From JAPOXR01 sp965199765 (GTDB taxonomy: Bacteria > Pseudomonadota > Alphaproteobacteria > Rhodobacterales > Rhodobacteraceae): a DNA stretch of 64,000 bases. Of the stretch, positions 43,678-53,438 are shown piece by piece. The stretch lies in the NCBI GenBank assembly GCA_965199765.1, contig CBDATC010000002.1, positions 682,001 through 746,000 on the forward strand, in the 5' to 3' direction. Positions within the stretch are counted from its first letter, which is position 1, and the number at the start of each line of letters is the position of its first letter. The notes beneath the pieces are model-generated. The model did no database searches, had not been told where the DNA came from, and saw nothing but the letters and a program-made list of their open reading frames with translations. Made by a program: the position numbers and the translations under genes.

Positions 43678-46003
43678 GGCCGACATCACCTTCATCTGCG
43701 ACTTTAGTGTCTTCCTTGGCGTTGCGAATCCAAATGTCGCGCTGTGGAAACGGAATGGAAATACCCTCCTGCTCAAATCTCTCCGCGATGGCATGATTGA
43801 GATCAGAACGGGCGCTCAAAAGGAAATCCACATCTTTCAGCACGACACGAAGCTCGAACTCGAGCGCGTCCGCTCCAAAATTCTTAAAGACTACCGATGG
43901 ACCCGGGTCTTGCAGCACCGCTTCGTGCGTCCGACCGATTTCAAACAAAATTTCTTCTACTTTTTTGGGATCCGTGCCGTAGGCTACTCCAATCGGAAGG
44001 ATGATTCGACCAACGCGATTCAACAGCGTCCAGTTGGTCACCGTACCGGAGATCAAATCGGAATTCGGGATGACAACACGAGCGCGGTCAAACGTCTCAA
44101 CATGAGTTGCACGAACCGAAATCCGCCTAACGGTGCCCGATACCCCGCTTGATTCGATCCAGTCGCCAACGACAATTGGCCGTTCGACCAAGAGAATGAT
44201 GCCTGAGACGAAATTAGATACTATGGTCTGCAAGCCGAAACCAATCCCGACCGAGAGAGCGCCAGCGATAATCGCAAGATTCGTGAGATCAAATCCTGCG
44301 ACAGAAACAGCAACGACCGCTGCAAGAATCAGCCCCACATAACCGGTTCCGGTTGTCACGGCCTGCTGCGCGCCTTGATCCAAATTCGTATTGGGCAGAA
44401 CCGAACTGCGCAATAAAGACTGAATGAGCGCGGTTGCAATTGAACCCACCGCAAACACCAGAACCAAACTCAACAGCGTCTGGATCGTGATCTGCTGTCC
44501 ACCTACGGTGATACCAGCGTGAGCTTGGTTCCAAGCTCCTTGTATATCGGCAACCGAAGCGCCCCATGCCAGGGCCAGCAATGGAATCATGGCCACAAAC
44601 AGGATGACGCCGATGAGAATCTTTGCAAGACCTATCCAGCCGGTTTGCCGCCCGTAACCGGCCCGGTCGGCTGCATCAACAACGATTTCAGTCAAGAGGC
44701 GGTACAGAGCGACATGCAAACCTAGCAGAGCCAAGGTATACGCTGCCGGATAAATCAACAGCTCGGCGGCGGACCCGAATCCAATCGCTGCGATCACAGC
44801 TGCCACCACAGTGATTAGCCGCATTAGGCCCACCGCAGCAGAAAAAACCCGATCACTGGCAGGACGGCTGCTGTCTTCCCGCGCTAAGGCTTCCATATGC
44901 GCCAAGATCTTTCTGCCAAGCAAATTCAAAAGAATTGCCGAAGCCAACAAAAGCACAAATTCCGGCAGCAGCGCGCTTGGTGTGTCGTTCACAGCCTTTG
45001 TCTGCGCGCTATTGAATAAACTCTGAGCCGCGACCACGGCCCCCAGCCACAATGAAACCTTCCTCGTGGACTGACTCCAATCACTGCCGGCCGGCGAAGG
45101 AAGAATGGCCGTTCCGTCGTCGATAAACAGCGCCTTCGCCAACCACTTCGCCACCAATACCGCTGCCGCTGCGCTAATGAACCCAGCCGTCAGATTGTCA
45201 ACCAAACCGTATCCGATTCGCGAGTGGTCAATGGCTCTGACCAGCAGAGCAACGCCGACCAGCGGCAGAACCACTTCGGAAACCAAACTGCGCAATCCTC
45301 CGCCTGTCAGCGGAGCAGCCGGCAGAAACATTTTGGTTGCCTGAATAAACCAGTGCCCCGCACGGGTAATCAACACCAGCCCGAGCACAGCAAACGCCAA
45401 AGCTAACGGCAGCCTTTGAATCAAAAGAACGCGTCGCGCTTCACCTGACCAGCTTGAACTGATTTCCGCTGTCAAAGCGTCCAGATAATCAAAGGCGCCG
45501 GTTAACGCATCGGGCCAAATTGCTGGATTAAGCGGTGACGGACCTCGCGAATAGATCCGGGCTTGAAACCGCTGTTCTTCGATACGATCAATTCCCGCCA
45601 CGATCGCATTTGCGCGGATAATGGCCTCTGCCGCTATGCGAAATGGGTCGGAAACCGCCTCGAGTTCAGTCAAAATTCGGTTTCGCAGATCTGCCAAAGC
45701 CTGGCTTTCGCTCTCCGTAGATTCGCCCAGCGCAGTCAAACGCTCGTTAAGCTGCTCGATTTCCAGCTGAAGAGGAGCCTGTTGATCGTTAAATATCTGT
45801 CGCCAGTTTTCGGCGTCAGCGCGCAATACCGCCAAAGCCGAACTTGAAGCGGCGGCGGATTCGATGACCGATTCAGCGCGTTCGGCGAACCTTTGCCATG
45901 CTTCGCGATCCTGCTCGGCCGGCGGAGACTGACCAAACGCATACGACGAGAATGACAGAAAAGCTAAGACCGCGCCAAGCAGTTTTGAGACGATGGAATT
46001 CAT
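43667..46003 (-). CDS. Large MscS-family mechanosensitive channel (DUF3772-type)
   Basis: 778 residues. A signal peptide (LLGAVLAFLSFSSYAFGQ) precedes a ~170-residue periplasmic coiled region (RAESVIESAAASSSALAVLR, LQLEIEQLNERLTALGES). Then come about ten membrane segments and the MscS core: LAIIAGALSVGIGFGLQTIV pore helix, RPIVVGDWIE, and IPNSDLISGTVTNWT beta domain, with a C-terminal charged tail. Protects against osmotic down-shock. The start ATGA overlaps the end of the cysteine synthase gene. Confidence 0.88.
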   Translation of the reverse strand: MNSIVSKLLGAVLAFLSFSSYAFGQSPPAEQDREAWQRFAERAESVIESAAASSSALAVLRADAENWRQIFNDQQAPLQLEIEQLNERLTALGESTESESQALADLRNRILTELEAVSDPFRIAAEAIIRANAIVAGIDRIEEQRFQARIYSRGPSPLNPAIWPDALTGAFDYLDALTAEISSSWSGEARRVLLIQRLPLALAFAVLGLVLITRAGHWFIQATKMFLPAAPLTGGGLRSLVSEVVLPLVGVALLVRAIDHSRIGYGLVDNLTAGFISAAAAVLVAKWLAKALFIDDGTAILPSPAGSDWSQSTRKVSLWLGAVVAAQSLFNSAQTKAVNDTPSALLPEFVLLLASAILLNLLGRKILAHMEALAREDSSRPASDRVFSAAVGLMRLITVVAAVIAAIGFGSAAELLIYPAAYTLALLGLHVALYRLLTEIVVDAADRAGYGRQTGWIGLAKILIGVILFVAMIPLLALAWGASVADIQGAWNQAHAGITVGGQQITIQTLLSLVLVFAVGSIATALIQSLLRSSVLPNTNLDQGAQQAVTTGTGYVGLILAAVVAVSVAGFDLTNLAIIAGALSVGIGFGLQTIVSNFVSGIILLVERPIVVGDWIESSGVSGTVRRISVRATHVETFDRARVVIPNSDLISGTVTNWTLLNRVGRIILPIGVAYGTDPKKVEEILFEIGRTHEAVLQDPGPSVVFKNFGADALEFELRVVLKDVDFLLSARSDLNHAIAERFEQEGISIPFPQRDIWIRNAKEDTKVADEGDVGHAK

Positions 46004-47034
46004 TGTTCAACAAAAACTTCCGGCATTTTTTTCTGCTCAAACCAATCCGGAACAGGCAAATCCTTTCCGCGCAAAAACTCCGGATTGAACAGACTTGACA
46101 TGTAACGGTTTCCATAATCGCAGAGAATGGTCACTATCGTGTGTCCTGGACCCATGTCGTGAGCCAATCGGATTGCTCCGGCCACATTGATACCGCTTGA
46201 TCCTCCGAGGCACAAACCTTCCGACTTCAAAAGATCAAATAACACGGGCAACATTTCTGCATCGGTGATCTGGTAGGGATGATCGACTTCCAGCCCCTCT
46301 AGATTGGCAGTGATTCGTCCCTGTCCAATGCCTTCGACAATCGAAGAGCCTTCCGCTTTCAGTTCTCCATGGGCAAAAAAATTGAAGAGTGCGGCTCCGG
46401 TAGGGTCGGCAAGTCCGATTCTGATCTCGGGTTTACGCTCGCGCAGAGCGGTTGCTACTCCCGACAGAGTTCCGCCGGTGCCGACAGCGCAGATGAAACC
46501 ATCAATGCGTCCTTCGGTTTGTTTCCAGATTTCCGGTCCTGTGCCTTCTATGTGAGCGTTCCGATTGGCAACATTGTCAAACTGATTAGCCCAAATGGCG
46601 CCAGCCGGCTCCTGTTTCGCCGCTTCCATTGCAAGCCGTTCGGAATAACGAACAAAATTATTCGGGTTTCGGTAGGGAACAGCCGGAACCTGGACCAGAT
46701 TTGCACCGGCGAGCGTCAGCATATCCTTCTTTTCCTGGCTCTGCGTTTCCGGAATCACGATCACTGTTCGGTAACCAAGACAAGCCCCAACCAACGAGAG
46801 TCCAATACCGGTATTCCCGGCCGTTCCTTCAACAATCATTCCGCCAGGTCGCAGCGCTCCGTTTTTTTCGGCGTCTCGGATTATCCAAAGCGCAGCGCGA
46901 TCTTTGACCGACTGCCCCGGGTTAAGGAACTCTGCTTTGCCGTAGATTTCACAACCGGTAGCTTCAGACGCCGCATTCAAACGTATTAAAGGAGTGTTGC
47001 CGACAGCGCTCGGCATATCTTTTAGAATTTTCAT
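46000..47034 (-). CDS. cysK: Cysteine synthase A-type PLP enzyme
   Basis: 344 residues. Makes cysteine from O-acetylserine and sulfide with PLP. Seen: GNTPLIRL, the PLP lysine in NPGQSVKDRAA, GTAGNTGIGLS, GTGGTLSGVATAL, and GGSSGINVAGA. Slightly longer than E. coli CysK (about 320) and of the subtype that also includes some cystathionine beta-synthase-like proteins (LADPTGAALFNFFAHGELK insert). It overlaps the mscS-like gene by 4 bp. A promoter is expected in the 73 bp to the malate synthase end. Confidence 0.9.
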   Translation of the reverse strand: MKILKDMPSAVGNTPLIRLNAASEATGCEIYGKAEFLNPGQSVKDRAALWIIRDAEKNGALRPGGMIVEGTAGNTGIGLSLVGACLGYRTVIVIPETQSQEKKDMLTLAGANLVQVPAVPYRNPNNFVRYSERLAMEAAKQEPAGAIWANQFDNVANRNAHIEGTGPEIWKQTEGRIDGFICAVGTGGTLSGVATALRERKPEIRIGLADPTGAALFNFFAHGELKAEGSSIVEGIGQGRITANLEGLEVDHPYQITDAEMLPVLFDLLKSEGLCLGGSSGINVAGAIRLAHDMGPGHTIVTILCDYGNRYMSSLFNPEFLRGKDLPVPDWFEQKKMPEVFVEQ

Positions 47035-47107
47035 CGGCGTGCCTCACCTATGAATTGTGTGCAGGACCAGCCCGTTAGATCCCACCGCTCAGTCGTTCGT
47101 TTTTCCT

Positions 47108-49285
47108 TTAAGCCGACGCGGACTTCACGGATAAGCGGCTACGATGCAAGATCGGCTCCGTGTAGCCCGAAGGCTGCTCGCACCCTTCAAATACCAGCGC
47201 TCGCGCTGCGTTAAACGCATATCCGTCAAAGCCGGGAGCCATTGGAGTGTAGTTTGGATCTCCTTCATTCTGTGCATCGACGATTTTCGCCATCCGCCTT
47301 AACGCCTCTTCCACGGCATCCGCTTCCACTATGCCGTGATGCAGCCAGTTGGCGACATGCTGCGACGAAATCCGGCATGTTGCCCGATCTTCCATCAATT
47401 GGACATTCGAGATGTCGGGCACCTTGGAGCAGCCAATGCCTTGATCGACCCAACGCACGGCATATCCGAGAATTCCCTGCAGATTGTTTTCGACTTCCTT
47501 GACGATCTCGTCCTCTGACCAATTCCGTCCGGCCGCCAGCGGAATATTCAAGATCCGGCTTAAGTCCGTCTTGCGTCCGCTATCGGCGATTTCTCGCTGA
47601 CGGCTGATTGCGGAAACACGATGATAGTGCACCGCATGCAATGTCGCAGCGGTGGGGCTTGGAACCCAGGCGGTATTCGCTCCGGCTTCAGGATGGGAGA
47701 TCTTTTGTTCCAACATATCCCGCATTAGATCCGGCATTGCCCACATGCCTTTACCGATCTGAGCGCGGCCGCCGAGTCCGCAGGCAAGCCCTATATCGAC
47801 GTTCCAATCTTCGTATGCGGCAATCCAATCGGCTGCTTTGATATCTTCCTTCCGCAGGAACGCTCCCGCTTTCATCGAGGTATGGATTTCGTCGCCGGTC
47901 CTGTCGAGAAACCCGGTGTTGATGAACGCAACTCGATTTGCTGCCGCTCGAATACATTCCTTAAGGTTGACGGTTGTGCGGCGCTCTTCGTCCATGATGC
48001 CGAGTTTGACCGTGTAAGGTTCAATTCCGAGAATTCTCTCAACCTCTGAAAAAACCGCGTTCGCATAAGTCACTTCCTCAGGACCGTGCATTTTAGGTTT
48101 CACCACGTATACCGAGCCTGCGACTGAATTGCGGCGGCGGTCAGCGACATCATGCAACGCAATCGCCACTGTGCAAAGCGCATCAAGCAAACCCTCGAAT
48201 ATTTCATTGCCATCCCGGTCGAGCACTGCTGGACAAGTCATGAGATGGCCGACATTTCTGACTAAGAGCAGCGATAAGCCTTTGAGTTTGAGAGTTGTGC
48301 CGTCGACTCTGTTATAATTTCTGTCAGACGCAAGTTTCCTCGTGAAAGACCTGCCTCCTTTGCTCACTTCCGCCTCAAGTGTGCCTTTCATCAGACCGAG
48401 CCAGTTTCTGTATGCAAGAATCTTATCTTCAGCATCGACGACGGTGACCGAATCTTCACAATCCATGATCGTGGTGACCGCTGATTCCATTTGAATATCG
48501 GCGATTCCAGCAAGATCCGCCGACCCTATGGGATGACCCCGGTCAATTACGATTTCCAAATGCAGTCCGTTATTCGACAGCAATATTGACGCCGGTTGAC
48601 TGCAATGGCCGTCAGCGTCGACATCGCCGGTGAATCCAACCAACCTCTCAGACTTTTGCAGCACAACCGTTTTTCCATCGACTGTTCGTGCGATCAGCCC
48701 CTCCTGCTTATTAATTGCATAATTGACGATCTCGCTGTGCGATGCTCCGTCAAGCGCAAAAATCTCGTCAAGAAAGGACTTGGCCCAAGCAACGACTTTA
48801 GCTCCCCGCTCCTGATCGTAGGCGCTAGACGGTGGGGAACTTTCAATTGCATCAGTGCCGTACAGCGCGTCATAGAGCGAGTTCCAGCGCGCATTGGCAG
48901 CGTTAATCGCAAACCGTGCGTTGGTGATCGGAACAACAAGCTGCGGACCTGCGACATCAGAGATTTCGGGATCAATGCGTTCAGTGCCGATAGAGAATTT
49001 GGGGCCTTCCGGAACCAAATACCCGATCTCTTCCAACAGAGCTCGGTATGCCGCCGCATCATGAGGCTGTCCGCGTCTTGCGATGTGCCATTCGCTGATC
49101 TTTTCCTGAATCTCTTCGCGTTTCTTCAACAGCGCCGCATTCTGCGGGCCAAATTTGTGCGCCAGTTCATCGAGTCCCTTCCAAAATTCGTTAGAACCTA
49201 CCGACGTGCCCGGCAGCGCCTCTTCCTCAATAAACGCGGCAAAACGCGCATCAACCCGCAATCCAAAGCGGTTCACATTACTCAT
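47108..49285 (-). CDS. glcB: Malate synthase G
   Basis: 725 residues, the length of the G form. Condenses glyoxylate with acetyl-CoA to malate. Seen: VNRFGLRVDARFAAFIEEEA start, TIMDCEDSVTVVDAEDK with active-site acidic residues, PKMHGPEEVTYANAVFSEVE, GIMDEERRTTVNLKECI, FINTGFLDRTGDEIHTSM, and the C-terminal RITAT-like DRATCRISSQHVANWLHHG. All domains present. Start is ATG 49285, one codon after a TTG. Isocitrate lyase is not in the window. It may link to glyoxylate from C2 compounds. Confidence 0.96.
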   Translation of the reverse strand: MSNVNRFGLRVDARFAAFIEEEALPGTSVGSNEFWKGLDELAHKFGPQNAALLKKREEIQEKISEWHIARRGQPHDAAAYRALLEEIGYLVPEGPKFSIGTERIDPEISDVAGPQLVVPITNARFAINAANARWNSLYDALYGTDAIESSPPSSAYDQERGAKVVAWAKSFLDEIFALDGASHSEIVNYAINKQEGLIARTVDGKTVVLQKSERLVGFTGDVDADGHCSQPASILLSNNGLHLEIVIDRGHPIGSADLAGIADIQMESAVTTIMDCEDSVTVVDAEDKILAYRNWLGLMKGTLEAEVSKGGRSFTRKLASDRNYNRVDGTTLKLKGLSLLLVRNVGHLMTCPAVLDRDGNEIFEGLLDALCTVAIALHDVADRRRNSVAGSVYVVKPKMHGPEEVTYANAVFSEVERILGIEPYTVKLGIMDEERRTTVNLKECIRAAANRVAFINTGFLDRTGDEIHTSMKAGAFLRKEDIKAADWIAAYEDWNVDIGLACGLGGRAQIGKGMWAMPDLMRDMLEQKISHPEAGANTAWVPSPTAATLHAVHYHRVSAISRQREIADSGRKTDLSRILNIPLAAGRNWSEDEIVKEVENNLQGILGYAVRWVDQGIGCSKVPDISNVQLMEDRATCRISSQHVANWLHHGIVEADAVEEALRRMAKIVDAQNEGDPNYTPMAPGFDGYAFNAARALVFEGCEQPSGYTEPILHRSRLSVKSASA

Positions 49286-49341
49286 CAATTCTTATCCAAT
49301 AGTAAAATTTAACAAATGCCGACGCAGAACAATTGCTGTTC

Positions 49342-50334
49342 TTAAGCATTGACGTCGACGACCACACGACCCCTGACCTGCCCCTTCAATATCGCTCTGC
49401 CGAGCTCCGGGAGTTCGCTGAGCGATACCATCCGCACCATTGATTCAAGCTTCTGCAGCGGTAGATCAGCACAAATGCGGTCCCACGCTTCAACCCTATC
49501 CGCTGCGGGACACATCACGCTGTCGATTCCCAAAAGGCTGACCGCGCGCAGCAGAAACGGAATGATGGAGGCCGGCACCGCGGATCCGCCTGCGAGACCG
49601 ACAGCTGCGACTGAGGATCCATACTGCATTTGTCCCAAGATGCGCGCAAGCATTGAACCGCCGACTGCATCGATGCAGCCGGCCCAGACTTCTTTTTCCA
49701 GTGGACGCTTTGTGATTTCAGCGATTTCCCCGCGCGGCAGAATTTGAGTTGCTCCCAAATCGCGCAGATAGTCCTCGGTTTCCGGCCTGCCGGTAACCGC
49801 TGTTACCTCATGACCAATATTTTTGAGTATCGAAGTCGCAACAGACCCCACACCACCTGCCGCACCGGTGACCAAGACCGGTCCGTTGCCGGTTGTCAGC
49901 CCACCCGCTTTCAACGCCAGCACCGCGAGCATCGCGGTGAATCCGGCGGTGCCAACAGCCATCGCCTGCCGGGTGTTCAGCGACTCTGGCAATTGCACAA
50001 GCCAATTGCCCTTCACACGCGCTTTCTGCGAATAGCCGCCCCACCATCGCTCACCGACATGCCATCCGGTTAACACAACTTTATCGCCGACTTTAAAGCG
50101 GGGATCGGATGACGATTTGACAGTTCCGGCGAAATCTATCCCCGGCACATGCGGATAGCTGCGGACTAAGCCGCCTCCGCTGCCAAGGCAGAGGCCATCC
50201 TTATAATTCAGTGTCGAGTATTCGACGGCGACCGTAACGTCACCTGGCGGAAGCCGGTCTTCATCCAGTGTTTGCACCGAAGCCGAAGTTTTTCCTTCGT
50301 CATTTTTGTCAACCACCAAAGCATTGAATGCCAT
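49342..50334 (-). CDS. acuI: Acryloyl-CoA reductase AcuI
   Basis: 330 residues. MDR-family NADPH enzyme that reduces acryloyl-CoA, a toxic product of DMSP breakdown, to propionyl-CoA. Seen: MAFNALVVDKNDEG start, VEYSTLNYKDGLCLGSGGG, YPHVPGIDFAGTV, KVVLTGWHVGERWWGGYSQ, and VTGAAGGVGSVATSI cofactor fold. It follows dmdA by 24 bp on the same strand, the arrangement known from roseobacters. Two adjacent ATGs (50337, 50334); GGAG spacing favours 50334. Confidence 0.93.
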   Translation of the reverse strand: MAFNALVVDKNDEGKTSASVQTLDEDRLPPGDVTVAVEYSTLNYKDGLCLGSGGGLVRSYPHVPGIDFAGTVKSSSDPRFKVGDKVVLTGWHVGERWWGGYSQKARVKGNWLVQLPESLNTRQAMAVGTAGFTAMLAVLALKAGGLTTGNGPVLVTGAAGGVGSVATSILKNIGHEVTAVTGRPETEDYLRDLGATQILPRGEIAEITKRPLEKEVWAGCIDAVGGSMLARILGQMQYGSSVAAVGLAGGSAVPASIIPFLLRAVSLLGIDSVMCPAADRVEAWDRICADLPLQKLESMVRMVSLSELPELGRAILKGQVRGRVVVDVNA

Positions 50335-50358
50335 CATGTTTCTCCAAGATTCTTCGGA

Positions 50359-51486
50359 TTAGGTCAGAAAACTTTCGCGGACTGTTGCACGACGCGATTC
50401 ATTGGGGAAATGAACCTCCAAGTCTGTTCCGGCATGCAAAAACGGCGATTCAATCATCCCGATCGCGATGTTCTTAGCAAATCCGGGTGACCATGCAGCT
50501 GCCGTCACGCGACCCGCATACTGTCCCGCTTTGGTTAACGGCCAAACACGGTCGCAGGGCGAAATTCTATCGCCCTCAATCACCAGACATCGAATCTGCC
50601 GGGCAATGCCTGTTTCCGCCTCTCGCATCATCGCGTCTCTGCCGAGACACTCATGCGCGGCCTCGATATCGCAATAGGACTCCAGACCGCACTGATATGG
50701 CGTATTATCCAATGTCATATCGCCGCCATACGACAACAAACCACCTTCAATCCGCTCGATGTAGTTCGGACAGCCGGCCCTAACGCACAGATCTTCGCCC
50801 GCTTCCATCAGGGCGTTCCAGAGGGGAATGCCCTTTTCCGAACCATGCACGTAAATTTCAAAACCGCGCTGTTTGGAGTATCCGGATCTGGAAATCAGAT
50901 ACTGATCTCCACAAAAGTCAAACCAGCCGAATCGAAAGAATCGCAGGTCTCCCACACCATTTCCGAACACCTTGTCCATCAGTTGCGCAGCTTTCGGACC
51001 TTGTACGGCAAGCGGTGAAACATCAGGTTCTTGAATGGTTATCCGCAAGTCAGCCGCGCTCGCAAGGCCGAGCGTGAATTGTATAAGATCGCTGTCAGCG
51101 ACCGATAGCCAAAAGTGATTCTCATTCAGCTTCAACAGCACGGGATCGTTCAATATCCGGCCCTGTCGTTCAACTGCCGGCACATACAAACATTGACCAA
51201 TCTGCAGCGAATCTATCGGTCTCGGCGCGAGCATTTTGATCAGCCGTTCGGCATCCGGCCCAATAATTTCAATCTGCCGTTCGCAAGCAACATCCCACAG
51301 CTGCACATGTTCTTTCAAGTGTAGGTAGTCGTCTTCCAGCGATTCGAACACCGTTGGAAAAAGCATGTGATTGTAAACCGAAGCGCCCTTGGCGCCTGCC
51401 GCCAGCACTCCCGGCCAAAATGGCGTTGTTCGAACGCGAGCCGTTGGTGTGAGAACCGGACCGCTCAGGCTTAGAAGTTCAGGCAT
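50359..51486 (-). CDS. dmdA: DMSP demethylase DmdA
   Basis: 375 residues. Moves a methyl group from dimethylsulfoniopropionate to tetrahydrofolate, giving methylmercaptopropionate. The GcvT/aminomethyltransferase fold is clear. Signature stretches match marine DmdA proteins: RTTPFWPGVLAAGAKGASVY, YNHMLFPTVFESLEDDYLHLK (in two parts), WDVACERQIEI, SPLAVQGPKAAQLMDKVF, FFRFGWFDF, and EGGLLSYGGDMTLDN. The start at 51486 overlaps the DUF1326 stop by 8 bp; the frame runs further up. acuI follows. High confidence that it is DmdA, not GcvT. Confidence 0.92.
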   Translation of the reverse strand: MPELLSLSGPVLTPTARVRTTPFWPGVLAAGAKGASVYNHMLFPTVFESLEDDYLHLKEHVQLWDVACERQIEIIGPDAERLIKMLAPRPIDSLQIGQCLYVPAVERQGRILNDPVLLKLNENHFWLSVADSDLIQFTLGLASAADLRITIQEPDVSPLAVQGPKAAQLMDKVFGNGVGDLRFFRFGWFDFCGDQYLISRSGYSKQRGFEIYVHGSEKGIPLWNALMEAGEDLCVRAGCPNYIERIEGGLLSYGGDMTLDNTPYQCGLESYCDIEAAHECLGRDAMMREAETGIARQIRCLVIEGDRISPCDRVWPLTKAGQYAGRVTAAAWSPGFAKNIAIGMIESPFLHAGTDLEVHFPNESRRATVRESFLT

Positions 51487-52180
51487 CGGGGCCTCGCCAG
51501 TCGATCGCACAGATCTCTGCCGATCGCCCATCGAAATCCCAGACACGGCCGAACGCGCGGACACGGCCTCTGTTTGCAGTTGCCACTGTGATGTCCGGTC
51601 CCATCCAGTATTTGGTATTGTGAACGACGATGTCAGTGTCGGGATCTTTTCCCTTCACAGGAACGACTTCACCTTGAATTTTTCTTCCCACACGCAGGCG
51701 GCGCAGTTTTCCTTCATTCTCATATTGGACCTCTGCGCGTTCCGCTCCAAGGAATTCACTGACCAGAATTTTAAACAGTCCTGTCGTGCCCTTTGCTTTA
51801 CCGGACAGGATCTGGATCAGGCCGTGATGGGCCTTATAGGTTGCGTTGTCGTCAATATAGGCCGCTGCTTTCCAATTGCCTCGGGCCATCATCCCTGGAA
51901 TTTCCAAAATCATTCCGACATTCAAACCCGACAGATCTTCGCCGCCATACTGTCCATCATCTATCCGGATCCCGGCCCACGCTTGGCAAACTCCTTCGGT
52001 CGGAGGATGCTTGCCAAGGCTAACCACGCATGGACAAAAAACCGTGCAATTGCAATTCAGGATGAGTTCGCCCTTGATGTGCCAGGGAACCATGCCCCGG
52101 TCGGATTTCTCTGCCGCCGGATGTCTGTTATCTATCTTGGCTGAAAGTTTGATCCGATCATTTGCTGGCGTGTCTGCCAT
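51479..52180 (-). CDS. DUF1326-family protein
   Basis: 233 residues, cytosolic. The family core is present: VPWHIKGELILNCNCTVFCPC with four Cys (43, 45, 49, 51), then PTEGVCQAWAGIRIDDGQY. Further HHGLIQILSGKAKG and VWDFDGRSAEICAIDW. The Cys cluster suggests metal binding. Function unknown. The gene overlaps dmdA by 8 bp and follows DUF2182 by 16 bp, a pairing common in other genomes. Here the pair is in one operon with dmdA-acuI. Confidence 0.85.
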   Translation of the reverse strand: MADTPANDRIKLSAKIDNRHPAAEKSDRGMVPWHIKGELILNCNCTVFCPCVVSLGKHPPTEGVCQAWAGIRIDDGQYGGEDLSGLNVGMILEIPGMMARGNWKAAAYIDDNATYKAHHGLIQILSGKAKGTTGLFKILVSEFLGAERAEVQYENEGKLRRLRVGRKIQGEVVPVKGKDPDTDIVVHNTKYWMGPDITVATANRGRVRAFGRVWDFDGRSAEICAIDWRGPDA

Positions 52181-52196
52181 CCTGAGTTCCTTCTTC

Positions 52197-53135
52197 TTAT
52201 GCCGGCCCGCCGAATACCATCACGCAGGCGGCGCCCGCTATAAGAATCAACCCAAGCGGAACGGTGACAAATCTTCCTGTCAGGCGCAGCTTTTCAACTG
52301 TCATGACGAGAGTTGCAAGCCCCATCCACAAAACGCTCATAGTGCCGGAAACCAGCGAGAATGCCATTAGTAACCAGCAGCAACCTAAACAGACAACTCC
52401 CAATTTGGCACCGATCCAGAGTTCTGCAAACCATCCCTCGCGCCAATGCGCCATGAAGAAAGTCATTGGATTTCTGCATCGTCGGAGGCAGGCCTCCTTG
52501 AGCGGAGTGAATTGGTAAAAGCCTGCTGCGGAAAGCACAAGCGCGGCAAAATAGACCTCGGTGCGCGCTGATGCTGGCAACCATTCATCGATTGCCTCCC
52601 GTGCACCCAGTTGAAACACCGTCATAACACAGGCGTAGCCAAACCAAACGAAAATATATCCGCTAGTCAACACCAAGAATCCACTTCGGCTTCCGGCGCC
52701 GGCGGTTCGCAGACCATCATAGACACGAAGCGCTGGAACGATCGTCGGCAACATCATTGCGGCCGCCATCAACAGCCACATGCCCAAAAGCAAAGCCGGG
52801 CCTGCCGTTCGTGGATCAATTGAGCAGAGAGCGAAAAAGAGATCCCAGCCATAAACGCCAAGACTGCTCCACTCGGCAAACGGAATGATCGTAGAGAACA
52901 GGCCAATCCAAGTGAGCAGCACCAATCCATAGAAGAGAATCCAATGCGCACTGTTGCCCCAAACTTTCAACTTGCCGAATGCATTGGATAGCGGTTCAAT
53001 CAAAATGCCTATGCCTCTTCGGTTCGAATCAATGTTGAAAGCTATCCGCAGGACAGCTCGGATATTTGGTGCGTAACCTATTGATTGGTATCCATTGAAT
53101 TGGGCTTCAAATGCTGTCCTCTCCTTATTCTGCAT
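52197..53135 (-). CDS. DUF2182-family integral membrane protein
   Basis: 312 residues from ATG 53135, GGGAGAG upstream; an earlier start at 53198 is possible. About seven membrane segments (WILFYGLVLLTWIGLFS, ALLLGMWLLMAAAMMLPTI and others). The hallmark MTFFMAHWREGWFAELWIGA with GVVCLGCCWLLMAFSLVSG and VEKLRLTG is DUF2182. Possible metal-related role through MLPT and the Cys pair. First gene of the DUF2182-DUF1326-dmdA-acuI operon. Confidence 0.85.
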   Translation of the reverse strand: MQNKERTAFEAQFNGYQSIGYAPNIRAVLRIAFNIDSNRRGIGILIEPLSNAFGKLKVWGNSAHWILFYGLVLLTWIGLFSTIIPFAEWSSLGVYGWDLFFALCSIDPRTAGPALLLGMWLLMAAAMMLPTIVPALRVYDGLRTAGAGSRSGFLVLTSGYIFVWFGYACVMTVFQLGAREAIDEWLPASARTEVYFAALVLSAAGFYQFTPLKEACLRRCRNPMTFFMAHWREGWFAELWIGAKLGVVCLGCCWLLMAFSLVSGTMSVLWMGLATLVMTVEKLRLTGRFVTVPLGLILIAGAACVMVFGGPA

Positions 53136-53438
53136 CAGCTCTCCCGAATGCGTTTTGTCGCGCTTTGCAATCACGCCAGGACAGCTCTCACCCGACATAG
53201 CCGAACGTCATATTGAAGCAGCCATATCGAAGAGGCTTCTGCTGCACGCGCAACCAAACGCAATCTGGAACCTGTCTACCTCTCAGCCTCAACAAAAGCC
53301 AATTCCTTCGCTTTCAAAAAGTGCCCTTTAAAACACAGCTTCCCCTGCTGATTGCACGAATCGGGTGTCTGCTATTGCATATTGATCCTAAAAATTGGCA
53401 TCACGCCCAAAAAGGGCACCTGTGGAGAGGGATTTGCA

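Noticed and set aside
50359..51486. Glycine cleavage T protein (gcvT) as an alternative to dmdA
   Set aside because: The fold is shared, but signature stretches and the adjacent acuI match DmdA; no gcvH/gcvP genes are nearby.
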